From positions 1-64,000 of the forward strand of contig PJFC01000001.1 in NCBI GenBank assembly GCA_003574885.1: a stretch of 64,000 nt of DNA. The letters run 5' to 3'. Origin of the DNA: Geobacter sp. (GTDB lineage: Bacteria > Desulfobacterota > Desulfuromonadia > Geobacterales > Geobacteraceae). A model generated the notes under the pieces. It was not told where the DNA came from and searched no databases. It worked only from the letters and a program-made list of their open reading frames with translations. The translations under genes and the position numbers were made by a program. Positions 53,033-61,485 of this stretch are shown here, piece by piece (within the stretch, counting starts at the first letter, position 1; each line of letters opens with the position of its first letter).

Positions 53033-55639
53033 ATGCCAAACTCTGCCGAAGAATTTGCCAAGCTGTCGATTGAGGCAGCACTTACGCAACTCCGGACAGA
53101 CCGGGAAAAGGGACTTTCAGCGGCGGAGGCCGGCAGGCGGCTGGCGGAATATGGGGCCAACGAAATTCCCGCGCGTGAGGAACCGCTTTATCACCGTATC
53201 TTCAGGCGGTTCTGGGGACCCATCCCGGGGATGATCGAGGCCGCTGCGCTGCTGTCCGCCCTGGTGAAAAAGTGGGAAGACTTCACGATTATCTCGGTTC
53301 TCCTGGTTACCAACGTGTTCATAGACTTCTGGCAGGAGGCTAAGGCCCTTAATGCACTGAAAGTATTGAAAGAGAAGCTGGCAAAGCAGGCGCTGGTCCT
53401 TCGGGACGGCGTGTTTTCGCAGATTGATGCGCGGAACCTGGTGCCGGGAGATGTGGTCAGAGTCAAGATCGGCGACCTGGTACCGGCCGATCTCAAGCTG
53501 ATCGACGGAGATTTCCTCCAGGCAGACCAGTCCGCCCTGACCGGGGAATCGCTCCCGGTTGCCAAGGGCGTGGGCGACATCGTCTACTCCAACTCCATCG
53601 TCAAGCAGGGGGAAATGCTTGGCGTCGTCACCAATACGGCCCTCGACACTTTCTTCGGCAAGACGGTGGCGTTGGTAGCCCGGGCCGAGCGTGAGGAAAC
53701 GAGCCACTTCCAGAAGGCAGTGATCCACATCGGCAATTATCTCATCATGATCACCGTCTTCCTGGTGGCCGTGATCCTGATTACCGCCATGTTCCGTCAC
53801 GAGAACATGCTGGAGATCCTCCGCTTTGCCCTGGTTCTGACGGTGGCTGCCATCCCGGTAGCCATGCCGGCCATCCTCTCCGTGACCATGGCGGTTGGAG
53901 CCATGACCCTGGCGAAGAAACAGGCGATCGTCAGACGCCTGGTAGCCATAGAGGAGCTGGCCGGTGTCGATGTCCTCTGCTCGGACAAGACCGGCACCCT
54001 CACCCAGAATCGTATGACGGTAGCCGATCCGGTCCCTGCCGCCGGTTATGTTGCCGCCGATTTGCTCGTTTGCGCAGCACTCGCTTCCCGCGAGGAAAAC
54101 CACGACCCGATCGAAACTCCTCTCTTCGAGTCGCTCAAAACGAGCGGCGCCTACGGCTCCCTTGAGCGCTACCGGCAGCTCGCCTTCACCCCCTTTGACC
54201 CGGTGAGCAAGCGGACTGAGGCGGTGGTCACCGATGATGCGGGGCGCTTCGTCGTCACCAAGGGTGCACCCCAGGTTATCCTTGAGCTGTGTGGAGAAAA
54301 GCCCGAACACCAGGCAATGTCCCGGCAGGTTGAAGTCTTCGCCGAAAACGGCTACCGTGCCCTCGGGGTTGCCCGGAAGCGACCTGAGGATCGATTTTTC
54401 GACTTCGTAGGGCTGATCCCTCTCTTCGATCCTCCCCGTGAGGATTCCCGGAGCACCATTGAGGAGGCGATGCGCCTGGGTCTCGACGTCAAGATGGTCA
54501 CCGGCGACAACATCGCCATAGCCCGGCATATTGCCGAAGTGCTGGGGATCGGCGACGACCTTTTAAACGCCCGGGAGTTAAGCGGGGCAAGCACCCGAGA
54601 GCTTGTGATCCTCGGAGAGGTTATCGCTGAAACGGTCTTCAGAAGGCTCTCACCGAGTATCAGCGATGAGGAGGCCCGGCACTTTGGCACGTCGGTGGTC
54701 AAATCGCTGGAGAAGGAATTTGAAAAACTCACCCTTCCGAAGGGTTATGTGCAGAGCCACGAATCGGAAATAATTGCCCTTATAGAGGAGGCCCACGGCT
54801 TCGCCCAGGTCTTTCCCGAGGACAAGTACCTCATAGTCGACAAGCTCCAGAAGGGGGAACATATCGTCGGCATGACTGGCGACGGGGTCAATGACGCGCC
54901 TGCTCTCAAAAAAGCGGACGCCGGGATTGCCGTCTCCGGAGCAACTGACGCCGCCCGGGCGGCGGCGGACCTCGTCCTTCTGGCGCCGGGGCTCTCGGTC
55001 ATCATTGATGCCATCAAGGGCGCCCGGGTCACCTTCGAGCGGATGAAGAGCTACAGCATTTACCGGATCGCCGAGACCATCCGCGTGATCCTCTTCATGA
55101 CCGCCTCCATCCTTATATTCAACTTCTATCCGGTGACCGCCATCATGATCATCATCCTGGCGTTTCTCAATGACATTCCGATTCTCGCCATCGCCTTCGA
55201 CAACACCAAGGTGAACGAACAACCGATCCGTTGGAACATGAATGAAGTGCTGACCGTCGCTACGGTCCTCGGCGTCCTCGGAGTTATCTCCAGCTTTGGG
55301 ATATTTTACATCGCCGAGGAGTATATGAAGCTTCCGCTCGCAGTCGTGCAAAGCTTTGTCTTTCTCAAGCTTGCCATCGCCGGCCATCTGACCATCTTTG
55401 TCACCCGCACGGAGCGACACTTCTGGCAGTCTCCACATCCCGCACCTCTGTTGTTTTGGGCAGCGTTAATGACCAAGTTCCTGGCCACTTTATTCGCGGT
55501 TTTCGGCTGGTTTATCGCCCCCATCGGGTGGGGATACGCACTGCTCGTCTGGTGCTATGCGCTCGCATGGTTCGTTATCAACGATTTCATAAAGATTTGG
55601 GTATATCAGTACCTGCGAAGAGAGGTAACAAATCTATGA
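53033..55639 (+). CDS. Plasma-membrane-type proton-exporting P-type ATPase (P3A)
   Basis: An 868-residue ATPase from ATG 53033 (MPNSAEEFAKLS), preceded by AGAGGAG; the longer frame from 52895 has no site. It has a cation-ATPase N-terminus (EKGLSAAEAGRRLAEYGANE), actuator loop LTGESLPVAKG, phosphorylation Asp 318 in CSDKTGTLTQNRM and hinge MTGDGVNDAPALKKADAGIA. The proton-pump signature segment ALLSALVKKWEDFTIISVL and about 10 membrane helices are present. Similar P3A pumps occur in plants, fungi, archaea and some bacteria. It would expel protons using ATP. A ClC gene is divergent, which could supply charge balance. Confidence 0.93.
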   Translation: MPNSAEEFAKLSIEAALTQLRTDREKGLSAAEAGRRLAEYGANEIPAREEPLYHRIFRRFWGPIPGMIEAAALLSALVKKWEDFTIISVLLVTNVFIDFWQEAKALNALKVLKEKLAKQALVLRDGVFSQIDARNLVPGDVVRVKIGDLVPADLKLIDGDFLQADQSALTGESLPVAKGVGDIVYSNSIVKQGEMLGVVTNTALDTFFGKTVALVARAEREETSHFQKAVIHIGNYLIMITVFLVAVILITAMFRHENMLEILRFALVLTVAAIPVAMPAILSVTMAVGAMTLAKKQAIVRRLVAIEELAGVDVLCSDKTGTLTQNRMTVADPVPAAGYVAADLLVCAALASREENHDPIETPLFESLKTSGAYGSLERYRQLAFTPFDPVSKRTEAVVTDDAGRFVVTKGAPQVILELCGEKPEHQAMSRQVEVFAENGYRALGVARKRPEDRFFDFVGLIPLFDPPREDSRSTIEEAMRLGLDVKMVTGDNIAIARHIAEVLGIGDDLLNARELSGASTRELVILGEVIAETVFRRLSPSISDEEARHFGTSVVKSLEKEFEKLTLPKGYVQSHESEIIALIEEAHGFAQVFPEDKYLIVDKLQKGEHIVGMTGDGVNDAPALKKADAGIAVSGATDAARAAADLVLLAPGLSVIIDAIKGARVTFERMKSYSIYRIAETIRVILFMTASILIFNFYPVTAIMIIILAFLNDIPILAIAFDNTKVNEQPIRWNMNEVLTVATVLGVLGVISSFGIFYIAEEYMKLPLAVVQSFVFLKLAIAGHLTIFVTRTERHFWQSPHPAPLLFWAALMTKFLATLFAVFGWFIAPIGWGYALLVWCYALAWFVINDFIKIWVYQYLRREVTNL

Positions 55640-55765
55640 CAAAACACAACTCCGCGGGATACCTCAGATTCACACCGGAGAGGTCAGTACCTGTCATTTT
55701 GCAAAACTCAAAAGATTGTCACGTAACCTCTCCTCGTTTACTTATCGCACTAAAGGGATGGGAGA

Positions 55766-55915
55766 ATGAAAACGCGACGATTACTGTATGGGGCAGTAGT
55801 TGTTCCGGCCATGGTTACGCTATTTGGTTGTTGTAGCTGGCCTGGTTGGTGGTGGGACAATGCTTTTTGTGGTGGCCATAATGACAACGGGCTTCACCGG
55901 GGAGAACGCCACTAG
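55766..55915 (+). CDS. Small lipoprotein-like protein, 49 residues
   Basis: Too short for routine prediction, but well formed: GGGAG just before ATG 55766, then MKTRRLLYGAVVVPAMVTLF followed by the lipobox LFGC-C, and a mature part SWPGWWWDNAFCGGHNDNG ending GERH. The signal sequence (basic start, hydrophobic core, Cys after Leu-Phe-Gly) predicts a lipoprotein of about 28 mature residues that is rich in Trp, Gly and His. It lies 126 bases after the proton ATPase gene on the same strand and may be co-transcribed. The function is unknown; I do not recognise a family. Confidence 0.55.
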   Translation: MKTRRLLYGAVVVPAMVTLFGCCSWPGWWWDNAFCGGHNDNGLHRGERH

Positions 55916-55949
55916 TTGAGGGTAACAGGACAGGAACCCTCTCTGAGAA

Positions 55950-55980
55950 TAAAAGACCGACCTCCGAAAAGAGGCCGGCC
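55950..55980 (-). terminator. Intrinsic terminator after the CHRD gene
   Basis: On the minus strand GGCCGGCCTC-TTTTCG-GAGGTCGGTC forms a 10-bp stem with two G-U pairs, followed by TTTTATTC. It lies 33 bases past the CHRD-protein stop codon. On the plus strand the two wobble pairs become A-C mismatches, so it is specific for the minus direction. Confidence 0.75.
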
Positions 55981-56012
55981 ATTCTGGATGTATGACTAAG
56001 ATATATGAATTG

Positions 56013-56483
56013 TTATTTTATTTGTCCCCGGATCTCCCCATCAGGGTTGGCGTCAGTGTGAACATTGACATAGATATCACCCGATTTGATAAGCTGCACC
56101 AGATCATCGAGTGATTTCCCCATAAGGTCGCCCGACAAATCTTTAGCCGTAATGGTTCCCTCGGACAGTGCCCCGCTGAACTTACCTTCCTTCTTCGGCC
56201 CAGTGAAGAGATTTGCCAGCGGCGGGCCGCTCTTCCCCTTCATACCACGGTGGATGTGTGCAGCGTTGGCGTACTCGATATTTTTCACGTACAGTTTGTA
56301 ACTCAGTTCCTTGCCATCGCTGCTTAGCTTGAACGTTACTTCCCCTCTGGCCTTTGTCTTGACACTCGGCACTTCGTCATTCCCCGTGAGTTTCGCATGG
56401 AAACTCTTTTCAGCGGCGAATCCGATCGAGGCTGATAAAATAGAGGCCAGAATAACGAACAACAACAGTTTCACCTTTCCCAT
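56013..56483 (-). CDS. Secreted CHRD-domain protein
   Basis: A 156-residue protein from ATG 56483 (MGKVKLLLF), chosen because AAGGAGG is about 7 bases upstream; an ATG two codons earlier is too close to it. A signal peptide covers 1-24 (LLLFVILASILSASIGFAAE). The rest is one CHRD domain: FHAKLTGNDEVPSVKTKARG, AAHIHRGMKGKSGPP and the C-terminal VNVHTDANPDGEIRGQIK. CHRD domains occur in chordin and in many bacterial exported proteins; their role in bacteria is not established. A minus-strand terminator follows. It is monocistronic. Confidence 0.9.
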   Translation of the reverse strand: MGKVKLLLFVILASILSASIGFAAEKSFHAKLTGNDEVPSVKTKARGEVTFKLSSDGKELSYKLYVKNIEYANAAHIHRGMKGKSGPPLANLFTGPKKEGKFSGALSEGTITAKDLSGDLMGKSLDDLVQLIKSGDIYVNVHTDANPDGEIRGQIK

Positions 56484-56762
56484 GTGCATTCCTCCTTTTC
56501 CTGATTTTGGCTAGCTTGACCTAATAAAACAAAAGCACAAATCCTGACGAATGCAAGGCGCGAAGCCGAAATACACCCCACCGTCTGAACAAAGCGTTGG
56601 ATCCCATGACCCAGATGAAAAGAAGGGAAGAGCATGTCAACCGCATAAATTATGGTGATGATGCTTTTAGTGACCAGGAACTATCATCTTGAGGAGTGAG
56701 ATTCATTTGGGAAATCTCATGCAAGAATAAAACTGGCAGGTATACTTTTCCAGACGCGTGAA

Positions 56763-56794
56763 AGCTGTAATGTATACCTATATACATTACAGCT
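56763..56794. promoter_or_regulatory. Perfect 14-bp inverted repeat before universal stress protein gene
   Basis: AGCTGTAATGTATA and TATACATTACAGCT flank a CCTA centre, 28 bases before the start codon. It is AT-rich and lacks a T run, so it is more probably an operator or a 5' hairpin than a terminator. No matching site was seen elsewhere in the window. Confidence 0.65.
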
Positions 56795-56822
56795 GCATTT
56801 TCTCATCAGAAGGAGGTATCTC

Positions 56823-57272
56823 ATGGAAAACTTCCGTAACATTCTTGTAATCAGCAGGATGATCCCGTACAGCCGGGAAGCCATTAAGGTCGGCATCTCC
56901 CTCGCCCGCAGGTACGATGCAAAACTCCTGGTCCTGCATCTTGTCTCCAATCCTGTCGATATGATGGCGGTGAACGCACCAGGACTGTTTCCCGAGGAGC
57001 AATACAAGAATTACAAGAACAGTCAGCAGGAAGCGAAAGAGCAGTTGGATAAGGTAATCAAGCAAGAGACACAGGATGGGTTCCCCATTAAGGAACTGAC
57101 CAGTGATCGTAATCCAGTAGAGGAAATTGTGAAACTTGTCAAAGAAGAGAAGATAGACCTGATTCTCATGAGCGCCCATAAGGAGGGACGCATTGAGCAT
57201 GCACTCTTTGGCGGAGAGAACGATGCCATAATCCGCAAGATGCCCTGTTCGATCATGCTGGTGAAGAAATAA
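56823..57272 (+). CDS. Universal stress protein (UspA family)
   Basis: A 149-residue single-domain protein: FRNILVISRMIPYSREAIKV at the start, YDAKLLVLHLVSNPVD and IDLILMSAHKEGR in the core, then CSIMLVKK at the end. The ATP-binding loop G-2x-G-9x-G-S/T of ATP-type members is altered (SAHKEGRIEHALFGGENDA), so nucleotide binding is uncertain. AAGGAGG precedes the ATG. Such proteins protect cells under starvation or oxidative stress. It lies upstream of an RpiB-like isomerase and cydAB on the same strand. Confidence 0.88.
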   Translation: MENFRNILVISRMIPYSREAIKVGISLARRYDAKLLVLHLVSNPVDMMAVNAPGLFPEEQYKNYKNSQQEAKEQLDKVIKQETQDGFPIKELTSDRNPVEEIVKLVKEEKIDLILMSAHKEGRIEHALFGGENDAIIRKMPCSIMLVKK

Positions 57273-57350
57273 TCCGGGCACCTGACTGACAGGCTGTTAT
57301 TCGGAATGTCTGCCAGCGAGCCCTGGCTCTGCAATGAAGGAGAACCTCTG

Positions 57351-57815
57351 ATGCGTGTCGGAATAGCTGCCGATCACGGTGGCTTTGCCATGAAAGAGCA
57401 GATGACGGCGGCACTCAAATCATTCGGCCATGAGGTGACCGATTTCGGCGCCATGCAACTGGATCCTGCCGATGACTATCCAGATTTCGTCATTCCCTTG
57501 GCAAAGGCCGTGGTCAAGGGAGAGGTGGAACGGGGTATCGCCTTTTGCAGCAGCGGTGTTGGAGCCTCAGTAGTCGCCAACAAAGTCAACGGAGTGCATG
57601 CCGCCCTGATTCATGACAATTTTTCCGCCCATCAGGGTGTGGAAGACGATGACATGAACATCATTTGCATGGGCAGCCTTGTGGTTGGTTATGCCCTGGC
57701 TTGGGAGCTGGTCCAAACATTTCTCACCGCCCGTTTCAGCGGTGCTGATCGTCATCATCGCCGTCTGGACAAGATTACTGCTCTGGAAAGGGAGATGCAA
57801 ACATCAGGAAAGTAA
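57351..57815 (+). CDS. RpiB/LacAB-family sugar-phosphate isomerase
   Basis: A 154-residue protein from ATG 57351 (MRVGIAADHGGFAMKEQM), preceded by AAGGAG at 9 bases. ADHGG contains the phosphate and active-site Asp-His. The catalytic Cys is in GIAFCSSGVGASVVANKVNG, and C-terminal HHRRLDKI completes the phosphate site. The usual R-x-H-N-D segment is EDDDMN here, so substrate preference may not be plain ribose 5-phosphate. RpiB interconverts ribose and ribulose 5-phosphates, fitting with gnd, zwf and the transaldolase remnant 3-5 kb downstream. Confidence 0.86.
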   Translation: MRVGIAADHGGFAMKEQMTAALKSFGHEVTDFGAMQLDPADDYPDFVIPLAKAVVKGEVERGIAFCSSGVGASVVANKVNGVHAALIHDNFSAHQGVEDDDMNIICMGSLVVGYALAWELVQTFLTARFSGADRHHRRLDKITALEREMQTSGK

Positions 57816-57944
57816 ACCGCTCCTGAGGCTTGAGGAGTATAGCCGCTCAAGTCTCAGGAATTATGTACGTGGTCAATATCCTGCGGACCGGAAAGACATG
57901 TAAATTCTCAGTCGTATATCGTAGTAGTCGGCAGAGGAAATTTG

Positions 57945-59276
57945 ATGGATAACATTCTCTCGGCACGTGCCCTGATGGGCATTTCACTCGGTTTCCACAT
58001 CATCTATGCTACCATCGGCATCGGACTGCCGCTCATGCTGATGATTGCCGAAGGGCTGTCGCTTCGCACCGGGGACGAGCTTTACCACCAGCTTGCCCGG
58101 CGCTGGATGCGTCCGGCTGGGGTACTGTTCGCCATCGGCGCGGTCTCCGGCACTGTCCTTTCGTTTGAACTGGGGCTCCTGTGGCCCCGCTTCATGGCAT
58201 TCAGCGGTCCTCTCATCGGACTTCCCTTCTCAATGGAGGGGTTTGCTTTCTTTACTGAGGCGATCTTCCTCGCTCTCTACATCTACGGTGAACACCGGCT
58301 CTCCCGACGGATGCTTTTTTTGTGCACCATTCCCCTTGCCATTGCCGCCGCCGCCTCGGCTGTGCTTGTCATCAGCTCCAACGCCTGGATGAATACACCC
58401 ACAGGCTTTCGTCTTGTAAACGGAGCCCTTGTCGACGTACACCCCTTTCGGGCTCTTGCCAACCCGGCATGGGCACATGAGGCAGTGCATGGTACCTTGG
58501 CGGCATACGCCGCCACCGGTTTTGCGATGGCCGGCGTTTACGCAGCAGCTCTGTTACGCGGACACTGCAGTGACTACAAAAAGCGCGCCCTGACGCTAGC
58601 CCTGGCTGTTGCCTCCATGTCCCTTCCGCTCATGCTGATCTCCGGAGACTGGGCAGCCATGACCGTCGCCGTTCAGCAAAAGCCCAAGCTGGCAGCGATG
58701 GAAGCCCTTTTCACCACGACTAGTGGCGCGCCGCTCATCATTGGTGGTTGGCCGGACCCCGCTTCTGGCAAGGTTCTGTATGGGATCAGAATCCCCAAAC
58801 TCCTCAGTTTTCTTGCCTATCGCAATCCAGACGCCCTTGTCGAAGGACTCGATGCCTTTCCCCACGGCACCATCCCTGACCCACGACTTGTCCACCCCTT
58901 CTTTGACCTGATGGTGGCCTCTTTTTTCATCATGCTAGTGGCAGCTGTCTGGTTCTGGTGGCTGCGCTGGCGCCGGCGAGAAGTACCGCTCGACAAATGG
59001 CCGCTCCGTGCTCTCCTCTTTGCGTCACCGTTCGGGTTGATTGCCCTCGAAAGCGGCTGGCTCGTCACCGAATTCGGCCGCCAGCCCTGGATCGCTCATG
59101 GTCACATGCGCGTTGCGGAAGGAATGACGCAGCAAACCGGCATTGATCTCATACTCTTCACGTTTGTCTCCGTTTATCTGGCGCTGACAACCGTGCTGCT
59201 GAAACTGCTGCTGCAGCCGGCATCAATTGGAGATAGGGCCGAAACGATACAAGGGGACCGGCATGTGGACTCTTGA
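57945..59276 (+). CDS. cydA: Cytochrome bd-type quinol oxidase subunit I (short Q-loop)
   Basis: A 443-residue protein from ATG 57945, preceded by AGAGG. About nine membrane helices are seen. The quinol-oxidase signature ESGWLVTEFGRQPW is intact, with haem-ligand candidates His in SLGFHIIYATIG and in HEAVHGTLAAY and Met in HMRVAEGMT. At 443 residues it lacks the insertion of the long-Q-loop E. coli enzyme, so it belongs to the shorter cyanide-insensitive-like group. It reduces oxygen to water with quinol, useful for oxygen protection in an anaerobe. It overlaps cydB by 14 bases. Confidence 0.94.
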   Translation: MDNILSARALMGISLGFHIIYATIGIGLPLMLMIAEGLSLRTGDELYHQLARRWMRPAGVLFAIGAVSGTVLSFELGLLWPRFMAFSGPLIGLPFSMEGFAFFTEAIFLALYIYGEHRLSRRMLFLCTIPLAIAAAASAVLVISSNAWMNTPTGFRLVNGALVDVHPFRALANPAWAHEAVHGTLAAYAATGFAMAGVYAAALLRGHCSDYKKRALTLALAVASMSLPLMLISGDWAAMTVAVQQKPKLAAMEALFTTTSGAPLIIGGWPDPASGKVLYGIRIPKLLSFLAYRNPDALVEGLDAFPHGTIPDPRLVHPFFDLMVASFFIMLVAAVWFWWLRWRRREVPLDKWPLRALLFASPFGLIALESGWLVTEFGRQPWIAHGHMRVAEGMTQQTGIDLILFTFVSVYLALTTVLLKLLLQPASIGDRAETIQGDRHVDS

Positions 59277-60282
59277 AAACCTGGCGGCCGGAGCCGTTTG
59301 CCTCGGGCTGGTCATGTATACGGTTTTCGGCGGGGCTGATTTCGGCGGCGGCATCTGGACCGCACTTGCCTCCGGCCCCCGGGCGCCGGAGGAGCGGGAG
59401 GGGCTTTTCAATGCCATCGGACCGGTCTGGGAGACGAATCACATCTGGCTTATCTTCGTGGTGGTAACCCTTTTCACCGCCTTTCCGAGGGGGTTTGCTG
59501 CCCTCTTTACCGCCCTGTTGGTCCCTCTGGTGATTGCCCTGATCGGCATCAACTTTCGCGGGGCAGCCTTCGCCTTTCGCCACTTCGGCAGACAGACGGG
59601 TAAGCACATACCCTTTATGGCGAGCATATTCGCTGTAGCGAGCATGCTGACTCCCTTCGCCCTCGGTATGGCGGTGACTGCAACCGCCACCGGGAAAATC
59701 GATTTTGTAAACGGTTGGGTACAGGCCGAGGCATGGTTCTGGATTGGTCCGTTCACACTTGTAGGGGGGCTGGTAGGACTGGCCATCTGCGCTTACCTGG
59801 CGCCGATCTATATGACGGTGCGTACCGAGGGGGAGTTGCAAAATGATTTCAGACGTCAGGGAATAATCGCCGGACTGGTGCTCGGCATCCTGACCACCGT
59901 GGAGATTCCCGTTGCCATGGTCGATGCTCCTCTCTTTGCCAGCCGTCTCCTTGCATCGAAGGGAGCTCCTTTTGTTGCAATGGCCGTGTTATCAGGTGCT
60001 ACAGCCATGGTACTGCTCTGGAGATGCCGGTTTCTGTGGGCACAGATAGCAGCCGCAGCGACAGTCACCCTGACGATTACCGGCTTCGCGTCAGCCATGT
60101 ACCCGGACCTCCTTATCGGTCAGCTTTCCCTGGCAGCAGCGGCGGCGCCTGCAGCAACGCTCAGCGCATTTTTCTCGGTACTGGTGATCGGCATTATCAT
60201 TCTCGTGCCATCACTTCTGTTTCTCTACTGGACGTTTCGTGGTGAACCGAATCCTGAACTCCCCCGGTTATGGAGAGATTGA
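59263..60282 (+). CDS. cydB: Cytochrome bd-type quinol oxidase subunit II
   Basis: A 339-residue protein from ATG 59263 (MWTLENLAAGAVCLGLVMYT), preceded by AGGGGA and overlapping the cydA 3' end. The family motif FGGADFGGGIWTAL and TNHIWLIFVVVTLFTAFPRG are clear, followed by about eight membrane helices to the C-terminus. It is the structural partner of CydA. No CydX-like small subunit was seen: the 21-codon frame right after cydB (60285-60350) is not hydrophobic. Confidence 0.93.
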   Translation: MWTLENLAAGAVCLGLVMYTVFGGADFGGGIWTALASGPRAPEEREGLFNAIGPVWETNHIWLIFVVVTLFTAFPRGFAALFTALLVPLVIALIGINFRGAAFAFRHFGRQTGKHIPFMASIFAVASMLTPFALGMAVTATATGKIDFVNGWVQAEAWFWIGPFTLVGGLVGLAICAYLAPIYMTVRTEGELQNDFRRQGIIAGLVLGILTTVEIPVAMVDAPLFASRLLASKGAPFVAMAVLSGATAMVLLWRCRFLWAQIAAAATVTLTITGFASAMYPDLLIGQLSLAAAAAPAATLSAFFSVLVIGIIILVPSLLFLYWTFRGEPNPELPRLWRD

Positions 60283-60346
60283 AGATGGCATCAGAGAAGA
60301 TCTCGATGGCTTGGGAATATCCGTTAGAAAGAGAGGTGAAAACATC

Positions 60347-60861
60347 ATGAAAAATAACCCGCTTTTGAAGCTTGAGAGTTTCGGCCAAAGCGACGTGAGA
60401 ACGATGTTTTCCTCCTCCATAGAAAAGTGGCAATTGCCAGCGCCCGGGCAGCCTATCAGCTCTATAAAGAGATTCATGCAAGCGAGAGATTCCGCAAGCT
60501 TGCTGCCGGAGGTGCCCGGCCCCAGCGGGTCCTGTGGGCAAGCACCAGCACTAAAAACCCGGCTGAGAGCGACGTGAAATATGTGGAAGCACTGATCGGG
60601 CCGGAAACGATAAACACCATTCCCCTTGAAACCCTGAACGCCTACCGTGATCATGGCAACCCTGCTCTTCGCTTGGAAGATGATCGGGAAGGAACCGAAC
60701 GGGTCTTGCAGCATCTGGCGGATACAGGCATCGATCTCGATACGGTTACCAACCAACTGGAGAACGAAGGGATAGAGAAGTTTGTCAAACCCTTTGACAA
60801 ACTGATACAGGCCCTGGAGCGAAAGAAAAATGCAACTGCTGGCGCGACTAAACTGAAATGA
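60347..60861 (+). pseudogene. tal: Transaldolase, internally deleted and frameshifted
   Basis: The 5' end reads MKNNPLLKLESFGQSDV from ATG 60347 with GAGAGG upstream, the normal transaldolase N-terminus. After about 16 residues the sequence jumps to the far downstream part in another frame: KVAIASARAAYQLYKEIHAS, PQRVLWASTSTKNP, YVEALIGPETINTIPLETLN, continuing to a proper stop at 60861. The intact family is about 360 residues; roughly half, including the Schiff-base Lys region, is missing. The gene cannot make active transaldolase. It stands between cydB and the HAD/gnd/zwf genes, suggesting an original pentose-phosphate operon damaged by deletion. Confidence 0.85.
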
Positions 60862-61466
60862 TGATGATATCAACACTTTTTCTCGATATTGGCGGTGTTC
60901 TTTTGACAAACGGTTGGGACCGCAAGGCCCGTCGCCTGGCAGGGGAGACGTTTTGCCTTGATTACGAAGAGATGGATGAGCGCCATCATCTGACCTTCGA
61001 CACCTACGAAGTGGGCAAGCTTTCCCTGGACAAGTACCTGGACCGCATTGTGTTCTACGAGGAACGCCCCTTTACGCGAGATAGTTTTAGTTCGTTCATG
61101 TTTGCCCAATCGCGCGCTTTCCCGGAGATGATCGAACTGGTCTCCCATCTCAAAGCACGCCACAGCTTGAAGGTGGCGGCAGTAAGCAATGAGGGGCGCG
61201 AACTGAACGAGTATCGAATCGATACCTTCGGGCTCGGCAGTTTTATCGATTTTTTCATCTCCTCCAGCTTTGTCCACTACCGTAAGCCTGATGCGGATAT
61301 GTACCGGATTGCCCTCGATATTGCCCAGGTGGTGCCGGAGCAGGTGCTATACATCGACGATCGGCCCATGTTTGTTGATGTGGCCAGGGATCTGGGAATT
61401 CAGGGTATTGTCCATACAACGTATGAGCAGACCCGAGATAAGCTGGCATCAGTCGGGCTCACGTAA
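60858..61466 (+). CDS. HAD-superfamily phosphatase (subfamily IA, YihX-like)
   Basis: A 202-residue hydrolase. Motif I is TLFLDIGGVLLTNGW, with nucleophile Asp; the second acid position is Gly, as in several sugar-phosphatase members. Motif II Ser is in KVAAVSNEGRELNEY. Motif III Lys is in HYRKPDADMYRIALD, and motif IV is VLYIDDRPMFVDVARDLG. Proteins of this group remove phosphate from small sugar phosphates. Three successive ATG codons begin at 60858, overlapping the tal remnant stop (ATGA). It is 19 bases before the 6-phosphogluconate dehydrogenase gene, so a role in sugar-phosphate balance is likely. Confidence 0.86.
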   Translation: MMMISTLFLDIGGVLLTNGWDRKARRLAGETFCLDYEEMDERHHLTFDTYEVGKLSLDKYLDRIVFYEERPFTRDSFSSFMFAQSRAFPEMIELVSHLKARHSLKVAAVSNEGRELNEYRIDTFGLGSFIDFFISSSFVHYRKPDADMYRIALDIAQVVPEQVLYIDDRPMFVDVARDLGIQGIVHTTYEQTRDKLASVGLT

Positions 61467-61485
61467 AAAAATCAGGAGGTACCTG

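Noticed and set aside
52774-53073. A 99-residue plus-strand gene before the proton ATPase
   Set aside because: It overlaps the ATPase start in another frame, has no ribosome site and no family similarity.
60285-60350. A CydX-like small subunit after cydB
   Set aside because: The 21-residue product is polar (MASEKISMAWEYPLEREV...), with no membrane helix as CydX requires.
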